The notes: a model not told the origin generated them from the sequence alone. A DNA stretch of 64,000 nucleotides from Lutimaribacter degradans (GCF_023703375.1 NZ_JAMQGO010000001.1:838567-902566); one strand, 5' to 3'; counted from the first letter of the stretch, positions 1-12,342 are shown. Translations and numbers: made by a program.

Positions 1-615
1 CCACTTGAACGGGCCCGACCCGATCTGCTCGGGCACCGGCTCGGTCGAGGGAGTCTCGGCCAGCCGCTTGGGCATGATGAAGGGCACGTTCGACGACGGC
101 TTGGCCAGGCTGTCGATCACCAGGCCGTAAGGCTCTTTCAACTGGATGATGAACAGGTTGGGATCGTCGGACGATCCGCTCATCGTGTCGACATATTCCA
201 TCAGCACCTGGCCCATGGAATCGCGCTCGCCCCAGCGGGCGATCGACGCGGCGACATCTTCGCCAGTCACGGGTGCGCCATCGTGGAACATCAGCCCGTC
301 ACGCAGGGTGAAGGTATAGGTCAGGCCATCATCCGACACTTCCCACGTATCCACCATCTGCGGCTGCGGCGTCACGTCTTCGTCCAGCGCGAACAGGGTG
401 TCATAGATCATGTAGCCGTGGTTACGGCTCATGTAGGCGGTGGTCAGGATCGGGTCGAGCACGCGCAGTGCCGAGTGCTTTGACGCGATAATCGTTTGTG
501 CGCTTACAGGCGCGGCCATCGCGGCAAAGGCCAGGACCGAGGCGGTCATGACCGAAGTGCGCATGACGCGGCCAAGCGAGACCGGCCATTTTACTAGATC
601 AAGTGGTTTTGTCAT
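1..615 (-). CDS. Peptide ABC transporter substrate-binding protein (family 5), 3' end outside window
   Basis: This is the first 205 codons of a periplasmic solute-binding protein; the rest lies beyond the left edge. After a basic N-terminus there is a hydrophobic stretch ending in APVSAQ, a likely Sec signal with cleavage after about residue 39. The mature part shows family-5 (DppA/OppA/NikA type) features: LRVLDPILTTAY, YDTLFALDED, then LTYTFTLRDGLMFHDG and PVTGEDVAASI. It would capture peptides or other amide-containing solutes for an ABC importer. It lies downstream of the M81 peptidase gene on the same strand with a gap of about 100 bp, so the two are probably co-expressed. The substrate cannot be read from the sequence. 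Confidence 0.9.
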   Translation of the reverse strand, partial: MTKPLDLVKWPVSLGRVMRTSVMTASVLAFAAMAAPVSAQTIIASKHSALRVLDPILTTAYMSRNHGYMIYDTLFALDEDVTPQPQMVDTWEVSDDGLTYTFTLRDGLMFHDGAPVTGEDVAASIARWGERDSMGQVLMEYVDTMSGSSDDPNLFIIQLKEPYGLVIDSLAKPSSNVPFIMPKRLAETPSTEPVPEQIGSGPFKW

Positions 616-717
616 TCTTCAACTCCCGTTGGTTGCTTGGGGTGCGCCGGGCTTGTCACCCTTTTATGGCGCGGGTTATATTGTTGTGGACCACACGGAT
701 GCGCGGGTCCAATGATT

Positions 718-2253
718 TTACGCGGTCTGCGTGGCAGCGCCTCCGGTCGATTTTTCCGGATCGAAGACCGCGCCCAGCGGCTCCAGCCGCATTCCGGGTG
801 CCAGCCGCGTAAAGGGCAGGCTTGCGGGGCTGACGGGCATCGGCCCGGGCGCCACGCAAGTCAGGATGGTTTCGGCAATGCTGTCGAAATCGGCCCGAAA
901 GTGAACAGAACTCTTGTTTACCAGGATCGGCTGTTCGGTCGGTTCGATCCCGACGAAACGATACATTTCCTGGTCGGCCATCTGCGCCTTGTTCGTGGTC
1001 ACGACCACGCGCACATCACCGATACGCAGGCAGGCCGACGGCCCCATGTCCAGCGGTGCGCCCCCGTAAAAAGGGCCCGTCGCCACCAAGTGACCGTCAG
1101 ACAGGGTTTCGACCGTGAAACGCCCGGCAAAGGGGGCATCCCCGGCCACTCCGGAAAACCCGCCCAGCTCTATCTCGATCTCGGCGCCCTGCCCCGCCGC
1201 GTGTGCGGCGGCCGCAGCCTTTGGGTCAACCATGTTGCCCATCGCGCCGTGGGCGTTGTTGGCGACCATCGCGCGCAACATGCCGGTGGTATTGCTATCG
1301 CCACCTGCGCCCGGGTTATCCTGCGTGTCGGCGATAACGATGGGCTTGCTGGCGGTTTGCGAAAGGCGCATGGCCTCTTTCACGCCTGAATCGGGGTCGT
1401 ATGTCTTGCCGGCGAAATCAGCCTCGGCGGCCAGTACCGCGGCTTCGATACTGTCAGCCGCTGCGTCGGCATCGGCTTGCGTGTCACCATAGCATATCAC
1501 GGTCGGACCGCAGCCCGGGAAATCGGCAGCCGGGAAACCGAAGAAGAAAGAGGTCGAGCTGACGCCGCCCTCTTCCAGACCCGAGACCAGGTCGTAAAGG
1601 CCGCGTGCGGGCTCGGCCCGGGTGCTTTGCCAGGCGATCGGCACCAGGAACGGAATACGCCGGAATGCCTTTGCAAAAGGCGCACCGCGTTCCATCAGCC
1701 GATCAAGCTGCACCGCGGCGCGGCGGCCTGTCTCGCCCATGTCGACATGCGGATAGGTGCGAAAGCCCACCAGCACATCGGCCGCATCGACCATTTTCTG
1801 GGTGATGTTGCCATGCAGGTCTAGGGCGCAGGCAATCGGCACGTCCGGGCCGACAACCTCGCGAACGCGGGCCAGGAAATCACCTTCGCCATCATCCACG
1901 TGCTCGGCCACCATCGCGCCGTGCAGATCAAGGAAAACCCCATCCACAGGCCCGGCATCGCGCAGCGCCTGGACGATCTCGTCGGTGATGGTGTCATAGG
2001 CGTCTTGCGCGACATGAGCCGAGGGGATCGCCCCTGCCCAGACCAGCGGGACCATGTCCCAGCCGGCCGATTCGCCGTGCAGAACAGCGCCACCGATACC
2101 CAGGTTGATACCCCGTCCACGGTTCAGCACATCGGCACCACGCGCCATCGGCATATATCCACCGCCCTGCTCGAAATCCGACATCTGCGCCCGTGTCGGT
2201 GCAAACGTGTTCGTCTCGTGCAGAAAGCCTGCCATCGCGACCTTGCGCGTCAT
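718..2253 (-). CDS. M81 family metallopeptidase, MlrC-like
   Basis: A 511-residue protein of the MlrC (microcystinase C)/M81 family, zinc-dependent enzymes that cleave small linear peptides or amides. The start is set at MTRKVAMAGFLHETNTFAP because this is where family homology begins; an upstream in-frame ATG (2319) would add a non-conserved extension. Family motifs include the N-terminal HETNTF, GVFLDLHGAMV with probable metal-binding residues, and GFRTYPHVDMGETGRRA. No signal peptide is visible, so it is probably cytoplasmic. It lies upstream of the peptide-binding protein gene and is divergent from an IclR regulator and a penicillin acylase. This suggests import followed by cleavage of an amide substrate, which is inference from context. 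Confidence 0.88.
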   Translation of the reverse strand: MTRKVAMAGFLHETNTFAPTRAQMSDFEQGGGYMPMARGADVLNRGRGINLGIGGAVLHGESAGWDMVPLVWAGAIPSAHVAQDAYDTITDEIVQALRDAGPVDGVFLDLHGAMVAEHVDDGEGDFLARVREVVGPDVPIACALDLHGNITQKMVDAADVLVGFRTYPHVDMGETGRRAAVQLDRLMERGAPFAKAFRRIPFLVPIAWQSTRAEPARGLYDLVSGLEEGGVSSTSFFFGFPAADFPGCGPTVICYGDTQADADAAADSIEAAVLAAEADFAGKTYDPDSGVKEAMRLSQTASKPIVIADTQDNPGAGGDSNTTGMLRAMVANNAHGAMGNMVDPKAAAAAHAAGQGAEIEIELGGFSGVAGDAPFAGRFTVETLSDGHLVATGPFYGGAPLDMGPSACLRIGDVRVVVTTNKAQMADQEMYRFVGIEPTEQPILVNKSSVHFRADFDSIAETILTCVAPGPMPVSPASLPFTRLAPGMRLEPLGAVFDPEKSTGGAATQTA

Positions 2254-2417
2254 CCCCCGTCCCCGCTTTTTATCGGCCGGCCCATACGGCGCCGCCCGCT
2301 TCCAATTGATCTTCAGCAAGTCGAATGTATTGCATTGCGATACGCTTGCATTGTAACGTCAAACTAGAGCCGCACTTCATACTCTGTCAACGCCCTTTAC
2401 CTTGCGGAAATTTATTC
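2254..2417. promoter_or_regulatory. Divergent promoter region with TTGCATTG direct repeats
   Basis: This is the 164-bp gap between the divergent M81 peptidase and IclR regulator genes. It is more AT-rich than its surroundings and contains two copies of TTGCATTG, at 2330-2337 and 2346-2353, spaced 16 bp apart. Their location makes them the natural candidate operator for the IclR protein, but no footprint data exist here and IclR operators vary. No clear -35/-10 pair can be chosen with confidence. Confidence 0.4.
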
Positions 2418-3230
2418 ATGGCCCGAAACACCACCCGCGCCGAACCCGGATTACGCGACCTGAACGAAGACCAGCGCGCCGACCCCTTATTCGTGCGCTC
2501 GATCGAACGAGCGATGCAGGTCTTGTCGGCTTTCAACCATGCCGATCAACCGATGTCGCTTTCACAGATTGCCGAAGCCGCCGGGGTCGATCGCAGCGCG
2601 GCGCAGCGTATGGTCCATACACTGCGCGTCCTTGGCTATATCGAGCGCGACGATATGGGGCGCGGTTTCGTGCCCGGAATTCGCATTCTCGACCACACGC
2701 TCGATTTCCTGCGACTCAACCATCTGGTGCGCCGCGCGACACCCGTATTGCAGGAATTGCGCAAGACCGTGCGCGAGCGGGTCGATCTTTCGCTATTCGA
2801 TGACTTGCGCGTTGTTTACGCGGTTCGCCTGCAAAGTAAGCGACAAACATTCTACACCACGCTTGTCGGGCACAGCGTTCCGACCTTTTGCAGCTCGGGC
2901 GGCTGGGCGATTCTGTCGAAGCTGCCCGAAGACCGGGTGCGCGACATACTCGACCGCTCCGACCGGCGTCCGTTCACGCCCGAGACGATCACCGACGTTC
3001 CGGCGCTCATGGAAAAGATCGCCGAAACGCGCGAGCAAGGATACTCGCTGGCCGTCGGCCAGATCCTGACCGGCGAGATCGCCGTCGGCTTTCCCGTGCT
3101 CGATGCAGATGGTGCGCCGGTGGCCGCTATCCACGTCGCCGGCAGCCAGTCGGAATGGACGCCTGCGGATTTTACCAACCGTTTCGTGCCGCTTGCCTCC
3201 GAGGCAGCGCGCGCCATCAGCCAATATTGA
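2418..3230 (+). CDS. IclR family transcriptional regulator
   Basis: A 270-residue regulator. An N-terminal winged helix-turn-helix (PMSLSQIAEAAGVDRSAAQRM, about residues 44-64) precedes the C-terminal IclR effector domain, with typical features such as GYSLAVGQ, GEIAVGFPVLDADG and AAIHVAG. ATG 2418 is chosen because an upstream in-frame start adds about 31 unlikely residues. It is divergent from the M81 peptidase/transporter genes and 17 nt upstream of the penicillin acylase gene, so it probably controls both units in response to a small aromatic or amide ligand. That role is inferred from position. Confidence 0.9.
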   Translation: MARNTTRAEPGLRDLNEDQRADPLFVRSIERAMQVLSAFNHADQPMSLSQIAEAAGVDRSAAQRMVHTLRVLGYIERDDMGRGFVPGIRILDHTLDFLRLNHLVRRATPVLQELRKTVRERVDLSLFDDLRVVYAVRLQSKRQTFYTTLVGHSVPTFCSSGGWAILSKLPEDRVRDILDRSDRRPFTPETITDVPALMEKIAETREQGYSLAVGQILTGEIAVGFPVLDADGAPVAAIHVAGSQSEWTPADFTNRFVPLASEAARAISQY

Positions 3231-3247
3231 CCCTCGAAGGAGACCCC

Positions 3248-5578
3248 ATGACTCATATCACCCTGCCCGGCCTGCATGAGCCCGCCACGATCCGTGTCGA
3301 TCGCTGGGGGCTGCCGCATATCGGCGCCGCCAGTGCGCGTGACGCGTTCTTCGTGCAAGGCTTCAACGCTGCGCGTGACCGGCTGTGGCAGATTGACCTG
3401 TGGCGCAAGCGGGGCCTGGGCCTGCTGGCGGCCGATTTCGGCCCCGGCTACCTGATGCAGGACCGCGCCGCGCGGCTGTTCCTGTATCGCGGCGACATGG
3501 CACCGGAATGGGCCGCCTATGGCGCGGATTCCCAGGACATCTGCACCGCATTCGCGGCCGGCATCAACGCCGGCATCGACATGGTGTTGGCCGGTGACCT
3601 GCCCTTGCCCCCCGAATTCGCCGAGTTGGGCACCAAACCGGCCCATTGGGCGCCCGAGGACGTGGTGCGCATCCGCACCCATTGCCTGTCGCGCAACGCG
3701 GCATCGGAACTGGCGCGCAAGATCGTGCTGGGCCTGGCCGACCCTGAAACAGACCTGCTGCGCGCACCGCTTTCCCCGGACGTGCCCGACGACGAATGGG
3801 CCGTGACCCACCCTGCCGACCTGCCGCCGGACGCACTGGCCGTGTATGAACTGGCCACCGCGCCCGTTACCTTTTCGCCCGAGCGCCTGTCGGCCACGCT
3901 GGAGGACGCCGCCCGCTGGTCGGCCGTCGATGCGCGCAAGGCGGTGATCGCGCGCGACATGCCCGACGGATCGAACAACTGGGCCATCGCGCCGGGCAAG
4001 ACCGACACGGGCCGCGCCATCATGGCCAGCGACCCGCACCGCGCCCATGCCGCGCCGTCGCTGCGCTACATGGTGCACATGACCGCACCGGGGATGAACC
4101 TGATCGGCGCGGGCGAGCCATCATCGCCCGGCATCATGGCCGGCCATAACGGCACGGCCGCCTTCAGCCTGACGATCTTTTGCGCGGACCAGGAAGACGT
4201 CATGGTCTATGATACCCTGCCGGACGCACCGCGGACCTATCGCTACCGCGGCGCAACCGAGGATATGACGCGCGTGGACGAGGTGTTTGCCGTAAAGGGT
4301 GCCGCTGACCAGGTTCTGCCGCTGTACTTTACCCGGCACGGGCCGGTCGTCTGGCAGGAACAGGCACGCAACCTGGCGCTGGCCGTGCGCACCGTGTTCA
4401 CCGATCCGGGCAGCGCGCCCTACATGGCCAGCCTGAAATCCATGCGCACGACCGACATGGCCAGCTTTCGCGACAGCCTGACAACCTGGGGAGCGCCCAC
4501 GGTCAACATGGTCTATGCCGACACCGCGGGCGACATCTGCTGGCAGGCCGCAGCCTATGTGCCCCGCCGCACGGGCTGGCGCGGGCTGACGCCCGTTTCG
4601 GGCGACGGGCGGTTCGAATGGGCGGGCTACATGACCGCCGCCGACCTGCCATGCATCGAGAACCCAAAGGATGGGTTCGTCTACTCCGCCAACGAGATGA
4701 ACCTGCCCGACACCTGGGACCACGCCGCACAGCCCGTGGGGTTCGAATGGCTGGAAGATCGCCGCGCGCACCGCATCGCCAACGTGCTGGGATCGGACAA
4801 GGCGCAAGACGTGGCCGCCTCGTGCGCGCTGCAAACGGATACGTTTTCCGATTACGCCAGCCGGCTCGTGGCCCAGATCCCCGACGACGCCCCCGCCGCG
4901 CCGCGCGACCTGCTGCGACACTGGGACGGGTTCGCCGGCCCCGACAGCACCGCCGCGTTGCTGGCCGAACTGTGGCTCAGCAGCCACCTGCGCCCGACCC
5001 TGCTGGCGCGGGTCGCCCCTGACGCGGGCCTGCGCCGCATGTTCGGCCCCGGCCATATCGCCACCACGGTGCGACTGCTCGAAGGGGCGCATCCCGGCCT
5101 TGCCCGCCGCGCGGGGCTTGATGATGAAACGACCCGCGCTGCATTTTTATCCGAAACCCTGGCCGCGGCATGGGACGACGCCACCGCGCGGTTTGGCCCC
5201 GATCCCGCGCATTGGCGCTGGGGCGACCTGCACAAGGGTTGGTTCGATCATGCCGCCACGCCGGTGACATCGGACTTTGACGTGGGGCCGTTCGACAAGG
5301 GCGGCAGCAACACCACCGTTATGCTGGCGGCCTACGAGGCGTCGGATTACCGCGTGCGTCACGGCGCGTCGGTGCGGATGGTGGTCGACGTGGGCGCGTG
5401 GGACAACAGCCGCTGGATCAATGCCCCCGGCCAGTCGGGCGTGCCCGGCAGCCGCCATTACGACGACCTGACCCAGAGCTGGGCGCGCGGCGACTATGTG
5501 CCGATGTGCTATTCCGAGGACGCGGTGGCCGAGGCCACGGTCGAAACCATATCGCTGCGCCCTGTCCCGGCGGGCTGA
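3248..5578 (+). CDS. Penicillin acylase family protein (Ntn hydrolase)
   Basis: A 776-residue N-terminal-nucleophile amidohydrolase of the penicillin G acylase / acyl-homoserine-lactone acylase superfamily. These proteins self-cleave just before a serine that becomes the new N-terminus of the beta chain and the nucleophile. The hallmark DGSNNWAIAP places that serine at about residue 242, followed by the usual ASDPH. The family N-terminal features (TIRVDRWGLPHI, FVQGFNAARDRLWQIDLWR) are present. Most family members are exported, but no signal peptide is seen, so this one may be cytoplasmic. The ATG follows GAAGGAGACCCC, a good ribosome-binding site. It is probably co-transcribed with the IclR gene. 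The 3' end overlaps the convergent oxyR gene by 70 bp. Confidence 0.9.
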   Translation: MTHITLPGLHEPATIRVDRWGLPHIGAASARDAFFVQGFNAARDRLWQIDLWRKRGLGLLAADFGPGYLMQDRAARLFLYRGDMAPEWAAYGADSQDICTAFAAGINAGIDMVLAGDLPLPPEFAELGTKPAHWAPEDVVRIRTHCLSRNAASELARKIVLGLADPETDLLRAPLSPDVPDDEWAVTHPADLPPDALAVYELATAPVTFSPERLSATLEDAARWSAVDARKAVIARDMPDGSNNWAIAPGKTDTGRAIMASDPHRAHAAPSLRYMVHMTAPGMNLIGAGEPSSPGIMAGHNGTAAFSLTIFCADQEDVMVYDTLPDAPRTYRYRGATEDMTRVDEVFAVKGAADQVLPLYFTRHGPVVWQEQARNLALAVRTVFTDPGSAPYMASLKSMRTTDMASFRDSLTTWGAPTVNMVYADTAGDICWQAAAYVPRRTGWRGLTPVSGDGRFEWAGYMTAADLPCIENPKDGFVYSANEMNLPDTWDHAAQPVGFEWLEDRRAHRIANVLGSDKAQDVAASCALQTDTFSDYASRLVAQIPDDAPAAPRDLLRHWDGFAGPDSTAALLAELWLSSHLRPTLLARVAPDAGLRRMFGPGHIATTVRLLEGAHPGLARRAGLDDETTRAAFLSETLAAAWDDATARFGPDPAHWRWGDLHKGWFDHAATPVTSDFDVGPFDKGGSNTTVMLAAYEASDYRVRHGASVRMVVDVGAWDNSRWINAPGQSGVPGSRHYDDLTQSWARGDYVPMCYSEDAVAEATVETISLRPVPAG

Positions 5579-6486
5579 CCCCCGCCACCGATCCGCCCTG
5601 CGGCGTGCAGGTCGCGCAGGGCCTGGGCCATCTGTGCAAGGTAGGGCGCCAGGGGTGACTTCTGGCGCCACACCATGCCGATACGCCGCTTGGGTCGTGG
5701 CGCGGGCAAGCGCGCCACCGCCACCCGGGCCGAGGGCGTTTCGGTCGCCACCGCCATTTCGGGGATCAGCGTCACGCCGATCCCCACGCCCACCATCTGC
5801 ACCAGCGTGGCCAGCGTGCTGCCTTCCATAAGGTCGCGCGGGGTGGATTGGCCGATATTGCAATAGGACAGCGCCTGGTCGCGGAAGCAGTGCCCTTCTT
5901 CCAGCAAGAGCAGGCGCATTTCGCGCAATTGCTCGGCCGGCGGAACCGGCTTGTCGGCATCGGTCAACGGGCGCACCAGCACAAAATCCTCGTCGAACAG
6001 CGCCTCTTCGTGCAGCCCGGCCTCGGACACCGGAAGCGCCACCACCGCCACATCCAGCCGCACATCCAGCAATTCTTCGACCAGCGTCTGGGTCACCGCC
6101 TCGCGCGGGCGAATATCCAGCCCCGGAAAGCGCACGGCCAGGTCCTGGATCAGCACGGGCAACAGGTAAGGCGCGATGGTCGGGATCACCCCGATGCGCA
6201 GCCGGCCCGACATCATGTCCTGCGCCGCGCGGGCCAGATCCTCGATCGCGTCGACCTGGCGCAGGATATCCTCTGCCCGTTCGGCCAGCGCCTCGCCCAG
6301 GCGAGTCAGACGGATCGCGCGTGTCTTGCGCTCGATCAGCGGGGCGCCCACCAACGCCTCAAGCTCTTTCATCTGCACCGACAGGGCCGGTTGCGAGATC
6401 GAACAGGACTCGGCGGCATGGCCGAAATGGCGATGCCGGGCCAGCGCCGCGAAATAGCGCAGGTGTTTCATGGACAAACCGTTCAT
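5509..6486 (-). CDS. oxyR: OxyR-type LysR family hydrogen peroxide sensor
   Basis: A 325-residue LysR regulator divergent from katG. The N-terminal HTH (MKHLRYFAALARHRHFGHAA, then SISQPALSVQMKELE) is standard. In the effector domain LLEEGHCFRDQALSYC places cysteines at residues 200 and 209, matching the redox-active C199/C208 pair of E. coli OxyR. With katG adjacent, this strongly supports a peroxide-activated regulator. Residues beyond about 300 form a Gly/Ser/Ala-rich tail that reads antisense through the end of the acylase gene and may be a non-conserved extension. A start at Met6 is possible. Confidence 0.9.
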   Translation of the reverse strand: MNGLSMKHLRYFAALARHRHFGHAAESCSISQPALSVQMKELEALVGAPLIERKTRAIRLTRLGEALAERAEDILRQVDAIEDLARAAQDMMSGRLRIGVIPTIAPYLLPVLIQDLAVRFPGLDIRPREAVTQTLVEELLDVRLDVAVVALPVSEAGLHEEALFDEDFVLVRPLTDADKPVPPAEQLREMRLLLLEEGHCFRDQALSYCNIGQSTPRDLMEGSTLATLVQMVGVGIGVTLIPEMAVATETPSARVAVARLPAPRPKRRIGMVWRQKSPLAPYLAQMAQALRDLHAAGRIGGGGQPAGTGRSDMVSTVASATASSE

Positions 6487-8831
<2,345 letters not shown>

Positions 8832-8853
8832 GCGCCCGGTTCACGACCACAAA

Positions 8854-8888
8854 GGCCCCGCGGGAGCGATCCCGCGGGGCCTTTTTTT
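8854..8888 (+). terminator. Rho-independent terminator after katG
   Basis: An 11-bp perfect GC stem (GGCCCCGCGGG with its complement) and 6-nt loop are followed by seven T residues, 22 nt after the katG stop codon. Confidence 0.95.
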
Positions 8889-8914
8889 AATGCCCGGCTG
8901 CCCGTAGCCCTGTT

Positions 8915-9316
8915 TCAGCCTTGCGAAAGTGCCGTATGCGCCAGCCCCGCAAGAATGGGGCAGTCGGGCCGCTCGTCGCCGGCGCAGGCCCGCACCAGGT
9001 GGGCCAGCGTGGCACGCATATCCTGCAACTCGGCAATCTTGGCGTCGATCCGCGCCAGGTGATCTTGCGCCAGTTGCTTGACCTCGGCGCTTTCGCGGCC
9101 CTCATCCTCGTATAGCGCCAACAGGGTGCGACATTCGTCGATGGTGAACCCAAGCGCCCGCGCCCGCCCGATAAAAGCCAGCTTGTGCAGGTGGGTTTCG
9201 GCAAAGTCACGATAGCCATTGTCACGCCGGTCGGGGCAAATCAGGCCGATTTCCTCGTAGTAGCGGATTGTCTTGGGCGGCAGGCCCGCGCGGCGGGCGA
9301 CCTCTCCGATGTTCAT
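8915..9316 (-). CDS. cueR: CueR-like Cu(I)-responsive MerR family regulator
   Basis: A 133-residue MerR protein. The N-terminal HTH (MNIGEVARRAGLPPKTIRYYE) is followed by a dimerisation helix and a metal-binding loop CAGDERPDC. Cys111 and Cys119 match the copper-binding C112/C120 of E. coli CueR in position and spacing. CueR-type proteins twist promoters with an overlong spacer to activate copper export. The gene starts 9 nt after the copA stop on the same strand, so it is co-transcribed and likely autoregulated through the copA promoter. Confidence 0.9.
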   Translation of the reverse strand: MNIGEVARRAGLPPKTIRYYEEIGLICPDRRDNGYRDFAETHLHKLAFIGRARALGFTIDECRTLLALYEDEGRESAEVKQLAQDHLARIDAKIAELQDMRATLAHLVRACAGDERPDCPILAGLAHTALSQG

Positions 9317-9325
9317 CGCCGCCCC

Positions 9326-11833
9326 CTATTCCGCCGGGGCCGCGACGGGCCGCGGGGTTGGCCGCGTCGAGGCGCCGGGCTTTTCCTGCAAGGCCGGGCG
9401 CAACCCCCGCAGGCGCAGCGCGTTCGACAGCACGAAGACCGATGACAGCGCCATTGCCCCCGCCGCCAGCATCGGCGACAGCATCAACCCCGTCAGCGGG
9501 TACAGAACACCCGCCGCCACCGGGATCAGCGCCACGTTATAGCCAAAGGCCCAGAACAGGTTCTGCCGAATGTTGCGCATGGTGCGACGCGAAACTTCGT
9601 GGGCATTCACCACGCCGCCCAGGTCGCCCGAGATCAGCACGACGTCTGCCGCCTCGATCGCCACGTCGGTGCCGGTGCCGATGGCCACACCGATATCGGC
9701 CTGCGCCAGCGCCGGGGCGTCGTTGATGCCGTCGCCCACGAAGGCCACGGTAGCGCCGCCTGCGCGCAAGTCGTCGATGGCCGACAGCTTGCCATCGGGC
9801 AGCACGCCCGCGATCACGTGGTCAATGCCGGTTTCGCGGGCTATGGCCTGCGCTGTTTCCGCCCGGTCGCCGGTGATCATCGCCACTTTCAGCCCGCGCT
9901 TGTGCAGCGCTTCGATGGCCGCAACGCTGCCCGGTTTCACCGGGTCGGCAACGCCGATCACGGCGGCAAGCTTCCCGTCGATGGCCGCAAACAGCGCGGT
10001 GCGTCCGCGTTCGGCCAATGCGCGGGCAATCTCGCCCTCTTGTCCGACGCTCACGTCATGATCGCGCATCAACGCCTCTGTCCCGATCAGCAGGTCTGCC
10101 CCGTCCACGGTGGCGCGCAGGCCCGCGCCGGTGATGGTGTCAAAAGCCGTCACCTCGGCAGGTGTCACGCCCTCGGATGTCGCGGCACGCAGGATAGCGG
10201 CCGCAATCGGGTGCTCGCTGCGGCCCTCGGCCCCGGCCAGCAGGGCGAGCATACGGGCCCGCGACACGTCGCCGAACAGCTCCAGCTCGGTCAATTCGGG
10301 ACGCCCCTCGGTAACGGTGCCGGTCTTGTCGAGCGCCACGACATCCACGGCCGCCAATCGTTGCAGCGCGTCGCCCTTGCGAAACAGCACACCCATCTGG
10401 GCCGCGCGCCCCATCCCCACCATGATCGAGGTGGGCGTGGCCAGGCCCATCGCGCAGGGGCAAGCAATGATAAGCACGGACACACCGGCCACCAGCGCCA
10501 GCGTCAGCGCCGGGCTGGGGCCAAGCACCAGCCAGACAAGCACCGTCAGCGCCGCGGCTGTCATCACGGCGGGCACAAACCACAGGGTGATCCGGTCGAC
10601 CAGCCCCTGGATGGGCAGCTTGGCGCCCTGTGCGTCCTCGACCATGCGGATGATCTGCGACAACGTGGTGTCGGCACCCACGGCGGTGGCCTGGATACGC
10701 AGGCTGCCCGCGCCGTTGACCGTGCCGCCCGTCACCGTGTCACCGCTTGTCTTGGCCATCGGGTCGGGCTCGCCCGTCAACATGCTTTCGTCGATATAAC
10801 TGTCACCCTCCAGCACCGTGCCGTCCGCAGGCACGCGTTCGCCCGGGCGGACAACGATCACGTCGCCGGCTTGGAGAGCATCGGTGGCCACTTCGACCAG
10901 CGCGCCCTCACGCTCGACGCGGGCGGTGCGCACTTGCATATCCAGCAAGGAGCGGATCGCCGCGCCGGTGCGCCCCTTGGCGCGCGCCTCCAGCCAGCGG
11001 CCCAGCAGGATCAAGGTGACGATCACCGCCGCCGCCTCGAAATACACCGCGCGGTTGGCCGCGGGCAAAAGCGCCGGGGCAAAGGTGGCCACCACCGAAT
11101 AGAGATAGGCCGCAGCGGTACCCAGCGCGACAAGGCTGTTCATGTCAGGCGCGCCCTTGAGCAGCGCCGGAATACCGATGCGATAGAACCGCCGCCCCGG
11201 CCAGACCAGAACGGCCGTGGTCAGACCGAACTGGATCAGCCAACTGGTCTGCATCCCGATCGTGCGCATGATCAATTCGTGCATGCCGGGCACCATATGC
11301 GCGCCCATCGCCAGCACGAAAACCGGCAGCGTCAGCGCTCCGGCGATCATCGTGTCGCGTGCCAGCGCGCGTGACTCGGCCGCCTTTTCAGCGCCGCGAT
11401 CGCGCCGTGTGTCATCCTGCCCGGCTTGGGCAGGATACCCCGCGTCGGTCACGGCGCGCGCCAGCGCGGCCGGTGCCACCACCCCGTCAAGATAGCGGAC
11501 ATGCGCGGTTTCGGCAGCCAGGTTCACGCTGGCCGATACCACGCCGGGCACCGCCGTAAGCGCGTTTTCCACGCGCCCAACGCAAGAGCCGCAATGCATG
11601 CCGTCGATCTGCAATGTCGCCTCGGATGTCCGCGCAGGATACCCGGCGCTGTCCAGCGTCTGCACAACCAGCGGCAGGTCCGCGCTGTCGCCCAAGGTGA
11701 CATGGGCCGATTCCCCGGCGAGGTTGACGCTGGCCTCCTGCACGGCATCGTTGTCGGACAGCGCGCGGTCAACGCGGGCTGCGCAGCCCCCGCAGGTCAT
11801 GCCCGAAATCTGCAAAGTTGTCTGGAACGACAT
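9326..11833 (-). CDS. copA: Copper-exporting P1B-type ATPase CopA
   Basis: An 835-residue inner-membrane Cu(I) efflux ATPase. Two N-terminal heavy-metal domains carry GMTCGGC (residues 11-17) and GMHCGSC (about 78-84). Membrane helices, the transmembrane metal site IIACPCAMG, the phosphorylation motif DKTGTVTEG, and the ATP-binding and hinge motifs ([26 protein letters not shown]) follow. This is the Cu(I) class by its CPC motif and paired CxxC domains. It is first in an operon with cueR and preceded by a CueR-type promoter. Confidence 0.95.
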   Translation of the reverse strand: MSFQTTLQISGMTCGGCAARVDRALSDNDAVQEASVNLAGESAHVTLGDSADLPLVVQTLDSAGYPARTSEATLQIDGMHCGSCVGRVENALTAVPGVVSASVNLAAETAHVRYLDGVVAPAALARAVTDAGYPAQAGQDDTRRDRGAEKAAESRALARDTMIAGALTLPVFVLAMGAHMVPGMHELIMRTIGMQTSWLIQFGLTTAVLVWPGRRFYRIGIPALLKGAPDMNSLVALGTAAAYLYSVVATFAPALLPAANRAVYFEAAAVIVTLILLGRWLEARAKGRTGAAIRSLLDMQVRTARVEREGALVEVATDALQAGDVIVVRPGERVPADGTVLEGDSYIDESMLTGEPDPMAKTSGDTVTGGTVNGAGSLRIQATAVGADTTLSQIIRMVEDAQGAKLPIQGLVDRITLWFVPAVMTAAALTVLVWLVLGPSPALTLALVAGVSVLIIACPCAMGLATPTSIMVGMGRAAQMGVLFRKGDALQRLAAVDVVALDKTGTVTEGRPELTELELFGDVSRARMLALLAGAEGRSEHPIAAAILRAATSEGVTPAEVTAFDTITGAGLRATVDGADLLIGTEALMRDHDVSVGQEGEIARALAERGRTALFAAIDGKLAAVIGVADPVKPGSVAAIEALHKRGLKVAMITGDRAETAQAIARETGIDHVIAGVLPDGKLSAIDDLRAGGATVAFVGDGINDAPALAQADIGVAIGTGTDVAIEAADVVLISGDLGGVVNAHEVSRRTMRNIRQNLFWAFGYNVALIPVAAGVLYPLTGLMLSPMLAAGAMALSSVFVLSNALRLRGLRPALQEKPGASTRPTPRPVAAPAE

Positions 11834-11859
11834 GGCGGCCTCCTTTCAAGGTTGCCCAT

Positions 11860-11890
11860 GATATAGGGCTTCCAGTCACGGGAAGGTCAA
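11860..11890 (-). promoter_or_regulatory. CueR-type promoter of copA with 19-bp spacer
   Basis: Read on the minus strand, TTGACC (-35, 11885-11890) and TATATC (-10, 11860-11865) are separated by exactly 19 bp. The spacer holds the dyad CTTCC-N7-GGAAG. An elongated 19-bp spacer carrying a dyad is the hallmark of MerR/CueR-activated promoters. It ends 27 nt before the copA start codon. Confidence 0.8.
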
Positions 11891-11905
11891 GGGCCATGAC
11901 GCGGA

Positions 11906-12247
11906 TCAATCACATGCGGCGGTCACGATGATCTCGACCTTCAGCTCGGGGCGTGCCAGACGGGCCTCGCCGCAAGCGCGGGCCGGTGCGTGGCCCACGG
12001 GCACCCAGGCGTCCCAGACAGCGTTCATTTCGTCGAAATCGGCCATGTCGGCCAGCCAGATCACCGCCTGCAACATCCGCTCGGGGGTGCTGCCTGCCTG
12101 CTCCAGCAGCGCCTCGACGCGGGCCAGGCAATCTTTCGTCTGCTCGGCCACGCTGTCGCCCGCGCCGACCTGACCACACAGGTAGGCCACGCCGTTATGC
12201 TTGACGATCTTGCTCATCCGAGCGCCGGTTTCGATACGGTCGATCAT
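11906..12247 (-). CDS. RidA family protein
   Basis: A 113-residue RidA/YjgF-type protein. This family deaminates reactive enamine/imine intermediates from PLP enzymes, though many paralogues lack known substrates. Visible features are [18 protein letters not shown] and the C-terminal [11 protein letters not shown]. The substrate arginine of true RidA (in an IPxTRAxxxV context) is not preserved; the equivalent stretch reads [12 protein letters not shown]. It may therefore be a Rid1-7 subfamily member rather than canonical RidA. The start at [10 protein letters not shown] is preferred over an upstream ATG. Confidence 0.8.
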   Translation of the reverse strand: MIDRIETGARMSKIVKHNGVAYLCGQVGAGDSVAEQTKDCLARVEALLEQAGSTPERMLQAVIWLADMADFDEMNAVWDAWVPVGHAPARACGEARLARPELKVEIIVTAACD

Positions 12248-12342
12248 GGGCCTTGCCCCCCTTTTCATACATGCACGCGCGCTGGCCTAGCCTGCGCGGC
12301 CAAGGCCCGCAAGCGGTACGGTCATGGTCCGACGGAAGGGAT

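Noticed and set aside
9599..11374. Long plus-strand open frame opposite copA
   Set aside because: It is a low-complexity His/Arg/Gln-rich shadow of copA.
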